Of a stretch of 35,201 nt of DNA, positions 18,001 to 25,003 are shown piece after piece. The translations under genes were made by a program, and so were the position numbers. The stretch lies in the NCBI GenBank assembly GCA_945861755.1, contig CAMAVQ010000025.1, positions 1 to 35,201 of the forward strand, read 5' to 3'. Under the pieces are notes generated by a model that saw only the letters and a list, made by a program, of their open reading frames with translations, was not told the origin of the DNA and ran no database searches. The stretch is from Gemmatimonas phototrophica (GTDB lineage: Bacteria > Latescibacterota > UBA2968 > UBA8231). Numbering within the stretch: position 1 is the stretch's first letter; every line of letters starts with the position of its first letter.

Positions 18001-20778
18001 GGCGGAATAGAAGAGCTGCACTTCGGTAGACCCTTGGCGGTCAAAGTCGCGGACCCGGAAATCCAGGTCATAGGGATTGGCTTTCAGCCCGGTGCGCACC
18101 CCGGTATCCACGGTGTCGGCCCTGGCCGGGTCCACCTGATCGATCAGCGGCTTGTGGCGCACGGCCAAGGGCCCGCTGCTGCGGGTGTATACCGGGAGAT
18201 TCTTCTGGTCATCGGCCACCAGGTAGATATAGTAGTTGCCCGTGGGCACCTGGTAGAGCGAAGCAAAGAGCAGGGCTCGGAGTGCCGAAGAAGGCTCGTC
18301 CCAAGTGTAGACCTGGGAGGTCCCCTCCAGAAAATCGTTGCTGCCACTGGCATTAACCGTGATGGCGTCGTTTTCGTCGGCGATCAGGGTGCCAAAGATG
18401 CGGATATCCTGCACCGAGGCCAGGGTGCTGTCGGGCGAGAAGTAGAGCGCTGCGCGCAGAGCGCTGGACCCCAGGTTGTCATCCGGATCACTCAGATCGT
18501 AGCTGATCGGGTAGGAGGTATTGGCCGAATCGGCCAGCCCGTCGGGCTGCGTGATACGCACCGTGGGTGCGGTGTTGGAGTCGATGATGTCGATGTTGGC
18601 GCCCAACTCAAAAAAGGTGCCAGCAGCCACAAAAGAACCCAGCGGACTGGTCCCCACCCGCACCGTGCGCGCGCCCTTGCCGGTGCCAGCGGAACTGGCC
18701 GTGCTGTTGGTCACCACTTGCAGATTGGTCGAGGAGTCGCTGCCCAGCACGTTCAGCTTGACCAGCAGGCCAACTTTGTCGTCGTCGTCCCCCCACTCAT
18801 TGTCGGTGGAGGTGTCCTCATTGAGCCTGCCCTCAAAGTACTTGTCGTCGTCAGCCAGGGTGCTGCCCACCGTTTCCCACTCGCCGGCCAGAAAGCCATC
18901 GGTGCTCTTCTTGCCGGTAGCACCCAGCCCGACACCGGTGAGGTTGTCGGCGACGTGCACAAATACCGTTTGGTCGTCGACCCCGGCCGTGGTCTGATGC
19001 GGATTGACCGGCGTGTAGGTCAGGTCGTACTGGTAACCGCCTACCGGCACCGACTTGTCTTCCGAGGTGACGGCGCGGCCCAGCACCTTGAAGTAGGCGT
19101 GGTGGTTGACGTTGGTGATCCGATCCACCCCCAGGCCCTCGGCGGTTCCCCCGACGAAGGTCAGGTATACATTGGGGTCGTCGGTGCGTTTGGCGATCAT
19201 CGGCGCGCTGAGGAAAACGTCGGTGGTGGCAATGCCGTCTTCGATGCCGCTGCCATCCGAGTCGTCGTCGGCCACCTTTTCGGGCAGGGTCCAACTGGCC
19301 CCGTTGTAATAGCCGTAGTACACATCTTGTTCGGCGCCACTGCTGTACCCAGCGGTGAAGACGATGTGCAACTCCCCCCGGTCGGACCGGCGGTCGTCGA
19401 CCACCGCGCTCACCGGTTCGGTCACCTTCCAGTCCAGTTCCACGTTGTACTTCTGGTTGCCATCCTGGAAAACCGGCGAGGTGGCCGAACTCCAGACCGG
19501 CGCGGCCACGGCCGTGCTCCAGCCGGCGCTGCCACCCACCGCGTTGTCATAGGTGTAGCGGTTGAAGAAGATGGTCTCGTAGGTGGCATCCCCGTATTTG
19601 TAGAGGGCGTAGATGCGGTTGGGCGAGCTAATCCGGTCCACCGCCACGGTGGGAAAATAGAAGAGCGCATTGACTTCCAGGGCGGTGTTGGCCACTGAGG
19701 AATTGTTGAAATCGTCGACGCTGGCCCCGTCGCTGTTCTGGTTCCACCCGGTGGTGCCGACGATGCTCCACGCGTCGGCCAGCTGGGTCTTGTGCTCGAT
19801 GCGGTTGTCGGTGTCGTTGTAGTAGATCAGGTGTAACACGTCGCCGCTGCCCCGGTCGACGGAAGGCCCTGTTTGGCGATCGCCATCTGGCGCGACGCGC
19901 ACCCCCCCGGTGCTGCCCGCGGTCCCCAGGGACCCGACCGGCTCCATGGTGAAGGGACTGGTCTGCCTATTGACCTTGGCCATCATGATATCGTCGGTGG
20001 CCGTACCCTGGCTGGACCCGCGCACATAGGTGATGAAGACATTGTCGCGCTGGTCGATGACCATACGCGGGAAGGCGGCATCCCGCCCCTGGGTGTTGCC
20101 TTTGGTGGTGGTGTCGTTGACCACCACGGCGCTGTTGCCGGGCAGCCAGGTGGCCCCCCCGTCTTCGGAGTGGTTGAAATACACGTTGTTGGGGGTGGTG
20201 GCAAAAGCCGCCCGGTTGCCATCCGGGGAGGAATTGAAGGCGTAGACGACGCGCGGGTTGCCGCGGCTGTCCACCTCGAGGTCGAGGGTAGAAAAGGAAG
20301 TGCCGGCCCCGTTGAGGGTCAGGATATCGAAACGCAGGCTGCCCGAGATACTCACTGGAGTGGAGAAGGTGCCGCCCTTGTCGTTGCTGCGGGCGTAGCG
20401 CACAAAGTACACCGGGGTCAAAACCGGCGAGACCACCTCTTGAGAAATCCAGGCCGCATGTACGGTGCTGGTCCCCGAAACCGATACATCCGCCCTCATG
20501 CCATCCACATCGGCGGTTTCGAGAGCTTTGCTGCGTTCGAGGTTGTAGAAATCCCCGACCACCGGGTATGTAGGAGTGGCGGCCTGACTCAGGTCGGCGC
20601 GCACCGTGACCTGGGAACCCTCGGTAAAGTCCTGCCGAGCGGTGCTGTCGCGGTTAGAGAAACCCGTGGGGGTGCGGTTCTCAAAGGTGGGAATGGTCCC
20701 GTAGGCATCCCGACCGAGGAACAGGCCGGCGACCAGGGACCAGGCGATCAGGAGGCGGTGAGGCAGCGCGTTTTTCAC
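15100..20778 (-). CDS. Giant secreted modular protein B, tandem paralogue of protein A
   Basis: An 1892-aa exported protein, colinear with its downstream neighbour over the full length. Signal peptide 1-27; both mature forms begin with nearly the same stretch (IPTFENRTPTGF here). Asp-box motifs (SNDKGGTF, SEDGGATW) occur in the N-terminal propeller-like region. Four Ig-like repeats, a cohesin-like domain (about 1300-1435), the beta domain with GRYVLTVKDTSHVSGRTDTI, dockerin-like loops (GDVSEDNEINEDD; DINNDNSVGAPDL, about 1580-1640), a second cohesin-like domain (about 1665-1780) and the YPNPFNPST sorting domain follow. The start is GTG at 20778, with AAGGA 8 nt upstream. It is the first gene of a two-gene unit. 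The pair clearly arose by duplication, with some blocks almost identical and others well diverged. Substrate or partner is unknown. Confidence 0.86.
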   Translation of the reverse strand: MKNALPHRLLIAWSLVAGLFLGRDAYGTIPTFENRTPTGFSNRDSTARQDFTEGSQVTVRADLSQAATPTYPVVGDFYNLERSKALETADVDGMRADVSVSGTSTVHAAWISQEVVSPVLTPVYFVRYARSNDKGGTFSTPVSISGSLRFDILTLNGAGTSFSTLDLEVDSRGNPRVVYAFNSSPDGNRAAFATTPNNVYFNHSEDGGATWLPGNSAVVVNDTTTKGNTQGRDAAFPRMVIDQRDNVFITYVRGSSQGTATDDIMMAKVNRQTSPFTMEPVGSLGTAGSTGGVRVAPDGDRQTGPSVDRGSGDVLHLIYYNDTDNRIEHKTQLADAWSIVGTTGWNQNSDGASVDDFNNSSVANTALEVNALFYFPTVAVDRISSPNRIYALYKYGDATYETIFFNRYTYDNAVGGSAGWSTAVAAPVWSSATSPVFQDGNQKYNVELDWKVTEPVSAVVDDRRSDRGELHIVFTAGYSSGAEQDVYYGYYNGASWTLPEKVADDDSDGSGIEDGIATTDVFLSAPMIAKRTDDPNVYLTFVGGTAEGLGVDRITNVNHHAYFKVLGRAVTSEDKSVPVGGYQYDLTYTPVNPHQTTAGVDDQTVFVHVADNLTGVGLGATGKKSTDGFLAGEWETVGSTLADDDKYFEGRLNEDTSTDNEWGDDDDKVGLLVKLNVLGSDSSTNLQVVTNSTASSAGTGKGARTVRVGTSPLGSFVAAGTFFELGANIDIIDSNTAPTVRITQPDGLADSANTSYPISYDLSDPDDNLGSSALRAALYFSPDSTLASVQDIRIFGTLIADENDAITVNASGSNDFLEGTSQVYTWDEPSSALRALLFASLYQVPTGNYYIYLVADDQKNLPVYTRSSGPLAVRHKPLIDQVDPARADTVDTGVRTGLKANPYDLDFRVRDFDRQGSTEVQLFYSAVSGLASVSTIGRYPSLSFALGKSTKGKRAIAIPGSDTLTSAHTEYAWNVTAAVVDNGAASTVKEGSYFIYAVASDSVHITVGQSIAQLTVKHSPSFVFYEPPRDTHRQLNTGSQPVYAIQWQKGSGDQDFDDNATVDLYYTTDSPATTNYESYPDSLLKDADTRTVVKGLTENAGAASDMYMWNYRNPPNDVPQDGVKVWLYARISDSHNNSSVALGGALTLTHDPRLILLTSKLDDYSSFSKNDVLRVEWDDYLVDDGLSTDNAYIRLYASTNSALTTLATLDAAVNGTTTFLINSSNGTQTGTVRSVGEDSVNFFDWNTKLFGTAATSYHVYAAIGKDATFSDNTATTLSRSSTALAVGAAGSTPNISLAPTDRPVAIGDTLIYDVMVQYSSPINFVQVVLKLNDASISLVDQSSASGTQPFVDLGNVFAGTTPIENTYKSAASQLRFSKSTFSGQAVGTTTSPVALARFQLVAGTGLVASPSVTFSGGSTGSVLGVINKSDPLDDGEGLSLLNPQFARVRRGQIAATVELEGRTAPLGTGDHSTLLDVHLRLPGSTIDISDAKFLSANDDLTSTTDTVEVLTNSSGALSLVSVPAGRYVLTVKDTSHVSGRTDTIVVRNGETVTISSGSNNGFFASDLRGDPAGLLASSGRQLIAGDVSEDNEINEDDVNLIIAAWGTTTTATSFKQADINNDNSVGAPDLTVTTSNFGNSEGFGASPVYKTVAGRITNSEAVIEVRPLQLKPLVPGQEMEVEVTVDKLGGLAGYELNLEYDPSYLRLVPGQVKAGQIFAANPRGSVFEASPAEGKVRLVGARIGKRWEAHGSGSLAQLRFEVLKEGAENTLQLDGGMLLAPDYERSPVHQGKSLAEWLLPTQAALDQNYPNPFNPSTIIPFSVPERQEVRLAIYDVLGQRVRTLVSGRLAPGFHTLVWDGQDDGARQVAAGLYFYQLELGQFRQTRKMVLVK

Positions 20779-21120
20779 GTCTCCATTCCTTCGGAAGCGC
20801 TGAACCGCCGCTTCGTGCGGCAGCAGGGCATTGCCATTTGAGCAACTTCAATGCCACCCAACGCCTCGGACCCCTTAAGTCGTTGAAATCACTATCACTA
20901 CCTCCTCCATAGCCCTCTTGCTGCAAGCGGACATTTCGCCGTGCACAGAATTTATTTCCCTTCTTCTGGAGCATTTTGCCGCCCCGGTCCTGGTTTCCTT
21001 GCTAGTGGGTGGTTTCGGAAACTCTTGCCGCAGAGGGGAAATGTGCCTGGAACCTGCCTGAGCGGCTGCTGGCATAATATTTGCCCTCCGTAGCAGGGTC
21101 TTTTACCAGGGAGGGCGCAC
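20779..21120. other. Divergent control region between giant protein B and the cohesin-like protein
   Basis: A 342-nt non-coding stretch. On the minus-strand leader of protein B two hairpins are visible: GGCATTG (20827-20833) with CAATGCC (20849-20855), and GAAGCG (20794-20799) with CGCTTC (20809-20814), the latter just upstream of the ribosome binding site. I found no convincing -35/-10 pair for protein B. The plus-strand promoter is listed separately. Confidence 0.5.
21070..21078 (+). promoter_or_regulatory. Candidate extended -10 promoter of the cohesin-like protein gene
   Basis: TGG-CATAAT (21070-21078) is a TGn-extended -10 with 5 of 6 matches to TATAAT and no good -35. Predicted leader is about 36 nt. 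The gene has a strong AGGGAGG ribosome binding site about 6 nt before its ATG. Confidence 0.5.
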
Positions 21121-24021
21121 ATGGCACGAAGCTCAGGATGGCTGGCATGCGGGGGACTGATGTTTTTAATCTACATCGTTCCCGAACCGCTGTTGGCTGC
21201 CAAGTTGGAATTGCGCCAGGGCGGTACCGGCAACACCGATATCTCCGTGGACGTAGGCGACGAGTTCGAGGTGGAACTGTGGGTGGACGCGGAGAACCGG
21301 CCCATCTCCGGCGCCGCTGTTTTCCTCAGCTTCGACGACCAGGTCCTGGAGTTGGTCGGCAGTGATCGCGCCGGATTCGCGCCCTTCAACCCCGGGTCTT
21401 TCCTCGCCACCGGTGAGGTCTACCGCAATACCTTGCTCGACGAGAGCGATCCGGCGGCAGCAGCGACCGGCACCCAGGTCGACTACAGTGTGGTGCGCGC
21501 CAGCGACCAGGGGGCAGGCAGGATTGCCACCTTTAGGCTGCGGGCCAAAACGCCGGTTCCCCAAACCGTCGTCCGCATCGATGAGAGCGGGGGCCGCGAG
21601 ACCCGCTTCTTCACCCCCGATGGGGCCCATCAGCCCTTTCAGTACATTGCCCCCCTGCAAATCCAGGTCAGAGGCATAGAACTGACCGGTTTCCCCCAAC
21701 GCCTGGTACTGGCCCGGGGCCAGATCGACAGCACCTCCCTGCAGTTGGACCATTTTATTTTTGATCCCCTGTATGGGCCCCAGGACATCAAGTGGGACAT
21801 TTCGCCCAGTCCTGATCTCTCGCTCAAATTCGATGTCCCCAATCGCCGCTTGCTCCTGCAGGCGCCCGCCTCCTCTTCCTTGTGGGAGCAACTGCGGCTC
21901 ACTGCCACCAACCCCGACGGCCAGTCAGCCACCGCGACCGTCGAGGTCTTCGTCAACGCCGCGCCCCAGCTGCATACCGAACTGGGACTAGTGGCTTTTG
22001 CCGAGGACCAGCCTTTTGAGTGGCCGCTGGATACCACCGTCGATGACCCGGACTCCGGTCCCGACCGGCTCGAGTGGCAGGTCGAAGCCCCCCAGGAACT
22101 GGGCGCCACCCTCAGTAGCGCCGCCCGCAGCTTGCGTTTCTTCCCCAGCCAGAACTGGAGCGGCCAGGGCCAGCTCACCCTGATGGTGGCCGACGAGTTT
22201 GGTTTTGCCGACACCGCCCAGGTCTCCTTTGTTGTATCGCCGGTGGAGGACGCCCCCCAGTTCCGCATCGCCCCCAATGTCCGCCTGATCCGCGGCCGGC
22301 AGGACAGCAGCCTGACCCGCGAAGCCTTGCTCAGCGATGCCGAGCAGACCCCCGACCAGCTCAACCTGACCTGGACCGGCGCCGAACATCTTTCCCTGGA
22401 GGAACGCGGGGGACGGCTGGTGCTCAGCGCCCCGCTGGACTGGACCGGCACCGAAGAGATCACCTTGCAGGCCAGCGATCCCAGTGGCCTGAGCGACCAG
22501 ACCCCGCTGACCGTGAGTGTGGTCCCCTCCCTGCCCCCTTCTCTACAGGAAGCGCCCCGCCGCCGGGGTATCGCCCCGGGCACCCATTTCGTCCTGGCCC
22601 TGGATTCGCTCGTAGTGGACCCCGACGACGAAGCGGGAAATCTCCGCTGGCAGGTGAGCGGCCAGCAACAGTTGAGCGCCAACCTGAGCGGGAACCGGGC
22701 CGTGCGCATCGAAGCCCCCGGCTCCTTTGCCGGCACCGAGCAACTCCACTTTGCCGTCGTCGATCCCAGCGGAGAAAGCACCGGCTTCGATTTGCTGATT
22801 TTTGCCGCCGCCCCCGACGGGTCCCCCACCATCGCCCCCCTGCCCGAAATCGGCGTACCCCTGGGCGGCGTCGACACCTCGCTGGACCTAGACGAGTACC
22901 TCTACGATCTGGACCAAGAGCCGGCAGAGATCACCTGGTCCGTCGGCGTCTTGGAGGGTGTGGACCTGCGCATCGACCCCGACACCCACGTGCTGGTGGT
23001 GAGTCCTGCCGCCGATGCCAAACCCGGACTGCGGCAGGCCGAGCTGCGCGCCCTAGATCCGGAAGGCCATGAGGCCCTGCAAATCCTGGCGCTGCGCCTG
23101 ATCGGCAGCGGTATTCCCGAAGATCCCGACCCAGAAATCCCCCCCGATACCACCATCGCCCTCTTAGCTCCAGTCCTGGCCTCCCTGCCCACCCTTGCCA
23201 TCGAAGCCGGCCAGTTCGACCAGAGTCTTGACCTGGATGATTTTATCAGCCAGGCGGACCCGGCCACCCTCACCTGGGAGGTACAGGCCACGGCCCATCT
23301 CAACGGCCTGATCGACGCTCAGAGCCACCGGCTGCTGGTGTTAGTGGAAAAAGGATGGGAAGGCGAGGCCTTGCTGATCGTCCGAGTTAGGGATGCCCAG
23401 GGCCAAAGTGCCGAAGGCGTGGTGCGGGTCATCGTGGTGCCAGCCGCCCCGGCGCTGAGCCTGACCCAGAATCTGCAGGTGGATCTGCTAGAGGGCGATA
23501 CCGAAATTCGCCTGTCCCTAACCGACCTTTTTGCAGACGGCCAGATCCCCGCAGGGCTGACCTGGGAAGCCAGCGGCGGCCAGCCCATCCAGATCAGCCA
23601 GGACGCCACCACGCACATGTTGGTCCTCAAACGCGAACAACCCTGGCAGGCCGGCGAAACCATCACCCTGCAGGCGCGCGATGCCCAAAACCACCTGGCC
23701 AGCGGCCAGCTGAGCATCCAGGTCTACCCCTCCGACGGCAGCGCCGGTCAGGAGGTGCCCGAATTCCGCCTGGCCCTCTTGCCCAATCCGCTCCAGCCCG
23801 ATTACCTGGATCTCTACGTACTCAGCGACCTGCCCCTCTCCCAGGCGCCGCGACTGCGCCTGCAGGACGGCCAGAACCTGGCAGTCATCCAGGTCGCTCC
23901 CGGCATCTGGCAGGGCAGCCATGTGCGGCAGCCGGGCCAGACTGGAGTCCAGGCATTTTTAGCCCTGGGCCTGGATCAGGATCGGCAACTGCTCAAGAGC
24001 AGCCTGTCTTTCGGCAAATAG
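21121..24021 (+). CDS. Secreted protein with N-terminal cohesin-like domain and seven ~95-aa Ig/cadherin-like repeats
   Basis: A 966-aa exported protein. Signal peptide about 1-26. Residues about 28-180 read as a cohesin-like beta-sandwich (DISVDVGDEFEVELWVDAEN, GAAVFLSFDDQVLEL, GRIATFRLRAK). Seven repeats follow to about residue 875, each with a Leu/Asp-rich motif (SLQLDHFIFD, SLDLDEYLYD, SLDLDDFISQ, RLSLTDLFAD), a central W (LTWEV, LEWQV, LRWQV) and a closing strand like ITLQASDPSG. They resemble tandem-95 or cadherin-like surface repeats. The last ~90 residues (from EFRLALLPNPLQPDYLDLYV) form a separate beta domain that is not the YPNPFNPST type. The ATG at 21121 has AGGGAGG upstream. It is divergent from the dockerin-bearing giants, so it may be their surface partner; that is inference. 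Confidence 0.82.
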   Translation: MARSSGWLACGGLMFLIYIVPEPLLAAKLELRQGGTGNTDISVDVGDEFEVELWVDAENRPISGAAVFLSFDDQVLELVGSDRAGFAPFNPGSFLATGEVYRNTLLDESDPAAAATGTQVDYSVVRASDQGAGRIATFRLRAKTPVPQTVVRIDESGGRETRFFTPDGAHQPFQYIAPLQIQVRGIELTGFPQRLVLARGQIDSTSLQLDHFIFDPLYGPQDIKWDISPSPDLSLKFDVPNRRLLLQAPASSSLWEQLRLTATNPDGQSATATVEVFVNAAPQLHTELGLVAFAEDQPFEWPLDTTVDDPDSGPDRLEWQVEAPQELGATLSSAARSLRFFPSQNWSGQGQLTLMVADEFGFADTAQVSFVVSPVEDAPQFRIAPNVRLIRGRQDSSLTREALLSDAEQTPDQLNLTWTGAEHLSLEERGGRLVLSAPLDWTGTEEITLQASDPSGLSDQTPLTVSVVPSLPPSLQEAPRRRGIAPGTHFVLALDSLVVDPDDEAGNLRWQVSGQQQLSANLSGNRAVRIEAPGSFAGTEQLHFAVVDPSGESTGFDLLIFAAAPDGSPTIAPLPEIGVPLGGVDTSLDLDEYLYDLDQEPAEITWSVGVLEGVDLRIDPDTHVLVVSPAADAKPGLRQAELRALDPEGHEALQILALRLIGSGIPEDPDPEIPPDTTIALLAPVLASLPTLAIEAGQFDQSLDLDDFISQADPATLTWEVQATAHLNGLIDAQSHRLLVLVEKGWEGEALLIVRVRDAQGQSAEGVVRVIVVPAAPALSLTQNLQVDLLEGDTEIRLSLTDLFADGQIPAGLTWEASGGQPIQISQDATTHMLVLKREQPWQAGETITLQARDAQNHLASGQLSIQVYPSDGSAGQEVPEFRLALLPNPLQPDYLDLYVLSDLPLSQAPRLRLQDGQNLAVIQVAPGIWQGSHVRQPGQTGVQAFLALGLDQDRQLLKSSLSFGK

Positions 24022-24069
24022 GGGGCAAATACCCCGCCGCCAGGCGCGTGTATTCCTCCACCTGAGTCT

Positions 24070-24190
24070 TCGCCCTAACTCCATCGCCAGCACCTGGGCC
24101 ACCCCGGGCGCCGCCTCCACCGACAAGGCCCGCGAACTGCTGGTGCCCTGGTCCAGGGCCAGGGTATGGGCCGCGAATCCCTCCTTTGGT
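24070..24190 (-). pseudogene. Decayed 5' end of a glycerol kinase-like (FGGY) gene
   Basis: On the minus strand a ribosome binding site AAAGGAGG (24187-24180) is followed by a frame reading AHTLALDQGTSSSRAL and about 15 further plausible residues. LALDQGT-SSRA is the phosphate-1 motif at the very N-terminus of glycerol kinases. The codon where the start Met should stand is GCG (24174-24172), no other start is in frame, and similarity ends after about 35 codons. No further kinase sequence follows downstream. I read it as a scar of a deleted or displaced glpK. Chance similarity is possible but the ribosome binding site at the right distance argues against it. Confidence 0.55.
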
Positions 24191-24213
24191 GCGGTCCGGT
24201 TCCTGACTATATT
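24186..24213 (+). promoter_or_regulatory. Weak candidate promoter for the PhyH / barrel-protein unit
   Basis: TTGGTG (24186-24191), a 16-nt spacer and TATATT (24208-24213). The -10 is good, the -35 poor. It overlaps the reverse-strand ribosome binding site of the kinase remnant. Confidence 0.3.
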
Positions 24214-24273
24214 ACTGCCACTTTCATCCCCCACCCACCAACCCCGGGGCCTGCCCAGCCGAGGAGCTAGACC

Positions 24274-24999
24274 ATGACCGAAGCCGAGATCTACGAGTTC
24301 GACCTGAATGGGTACATCATCTTCCGCGACCTGATCCCTCCCGACCTGGTGCGGCGCATGAACGAGCGCCTCGACGCCGACCAGGCCGGCGACTTCCCCC
24401 ACAGCTTCCAGTTCCTCCACCTCGATCCCTGCTTCCTCGAGCTGATGGCCAACCCCCGCACCCTGCGCATCATGCGGACCATGATCGGCGACTGGCTGCG
24501 CCTGGACCACACCTATGGCCTGCAGATGAACAAGGAGACCGAGCTGCGCGAGAACCTTCACGGCGGCCTGCGCGCCGACCACGGGGAACACCAGTACCAG
24601 TGGGCGTACAACAAGATGTGGAATGGCCTGATCGTGGTGATGTATGCCCTAGAGGACGTACCCCCTGGGGCCGGCGGCCTGATCGTTGTGCCCGGCAGCC
24701 ACAAGGCGGCCATCAACACCTACAAACCCGAGGTCTATTCGCACCTGGTGGTCAATCCTTCCTTCAAGGCCGGCGACCTGCTCATCTTCACCGAGGCCCT
24801 GGTCCACGGCACCCGCAAATGGATTGCCCCGGGCCGGCGGCGCGCCCTGCTCTACAAGTATTCCCCTGGGTACTCCACCTGGGGCGACCCCGCCAATCTC
24901 GCCAAATACGAACCCATGGCCACCACCCAGCTGCAGCGCGACCTGTTGCGGCCGCCCTACGTGGGCAAACGCACCCCGCTCGAGTTTCCGGAGGTCTGA
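24274..24999 (+). CDS. Phytanoyl-CoA dioxygenase (PhyH) family enzyme
   Basis: A 241-aa member of the Fe(II)/2-oxoglutarate-dependent PhyH family, recognisable from NGYIIFRDLIPPDLVRRM at the start, PPGAGGLIVVPGSHK (130-144) and the distal histidine H178 (TEALVHGT), followed by R181. The first iron-ligand pair appears to be H103-G-E105, an HxE variant of the usual HxD; H96 is another candidate. The ATG at 24274 has GGAG about 8 nt upstream. The next gene starts 4 nt after its stop, so the two form an operon and probably work on a common compound. It is only distantly similar to the three other PhyH proteins in the window. The substrate is unknown. Confidence 0.85.
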   Translation: MTEAEIYEFDLNGYIIFRDLIPPDLVRRMNERLDADQAGDFPHSFQFLHLDPCFLELMANPRTLRIMRTMIGDWLRLDHTYGLQMNKETELRENLHGGLRADHGEHQYQWAYNKMWNGLIVVMYALEDVPPGAGGLIVVPGSHKAAINTYKPEVYSHLVVNPSFKAGDLLIFTEALVHGTRKWIAPGRRRALLYKYSPGYSTWGDPANLAKYEPMATTQLQRDLLRPPYVGKRTPLEFPEV

Positions 25000-25003
25000 T
25001 CCC

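Larger units (their letters stand above)
24022..24273. other. Intergenic gap containing the kinase remnant and a weak promoter
   Basis: A 252-nt stretch between the repeat protein and the PhyH gene. A small GGGG/CCCC hairpin (24022-24035) sits next to the stop codon, without a T-run. The rest holds the glycerol kinase remnant and the candidate promoter described separately. Confidence 0.5.

Noticed and set aside
24686-25003. Upstream extension of the barrel-protein ORF
   Set aside because: It overlaps the PhyH gene in another frame. The ATG at 25004 has GGAGG at a normal distance.
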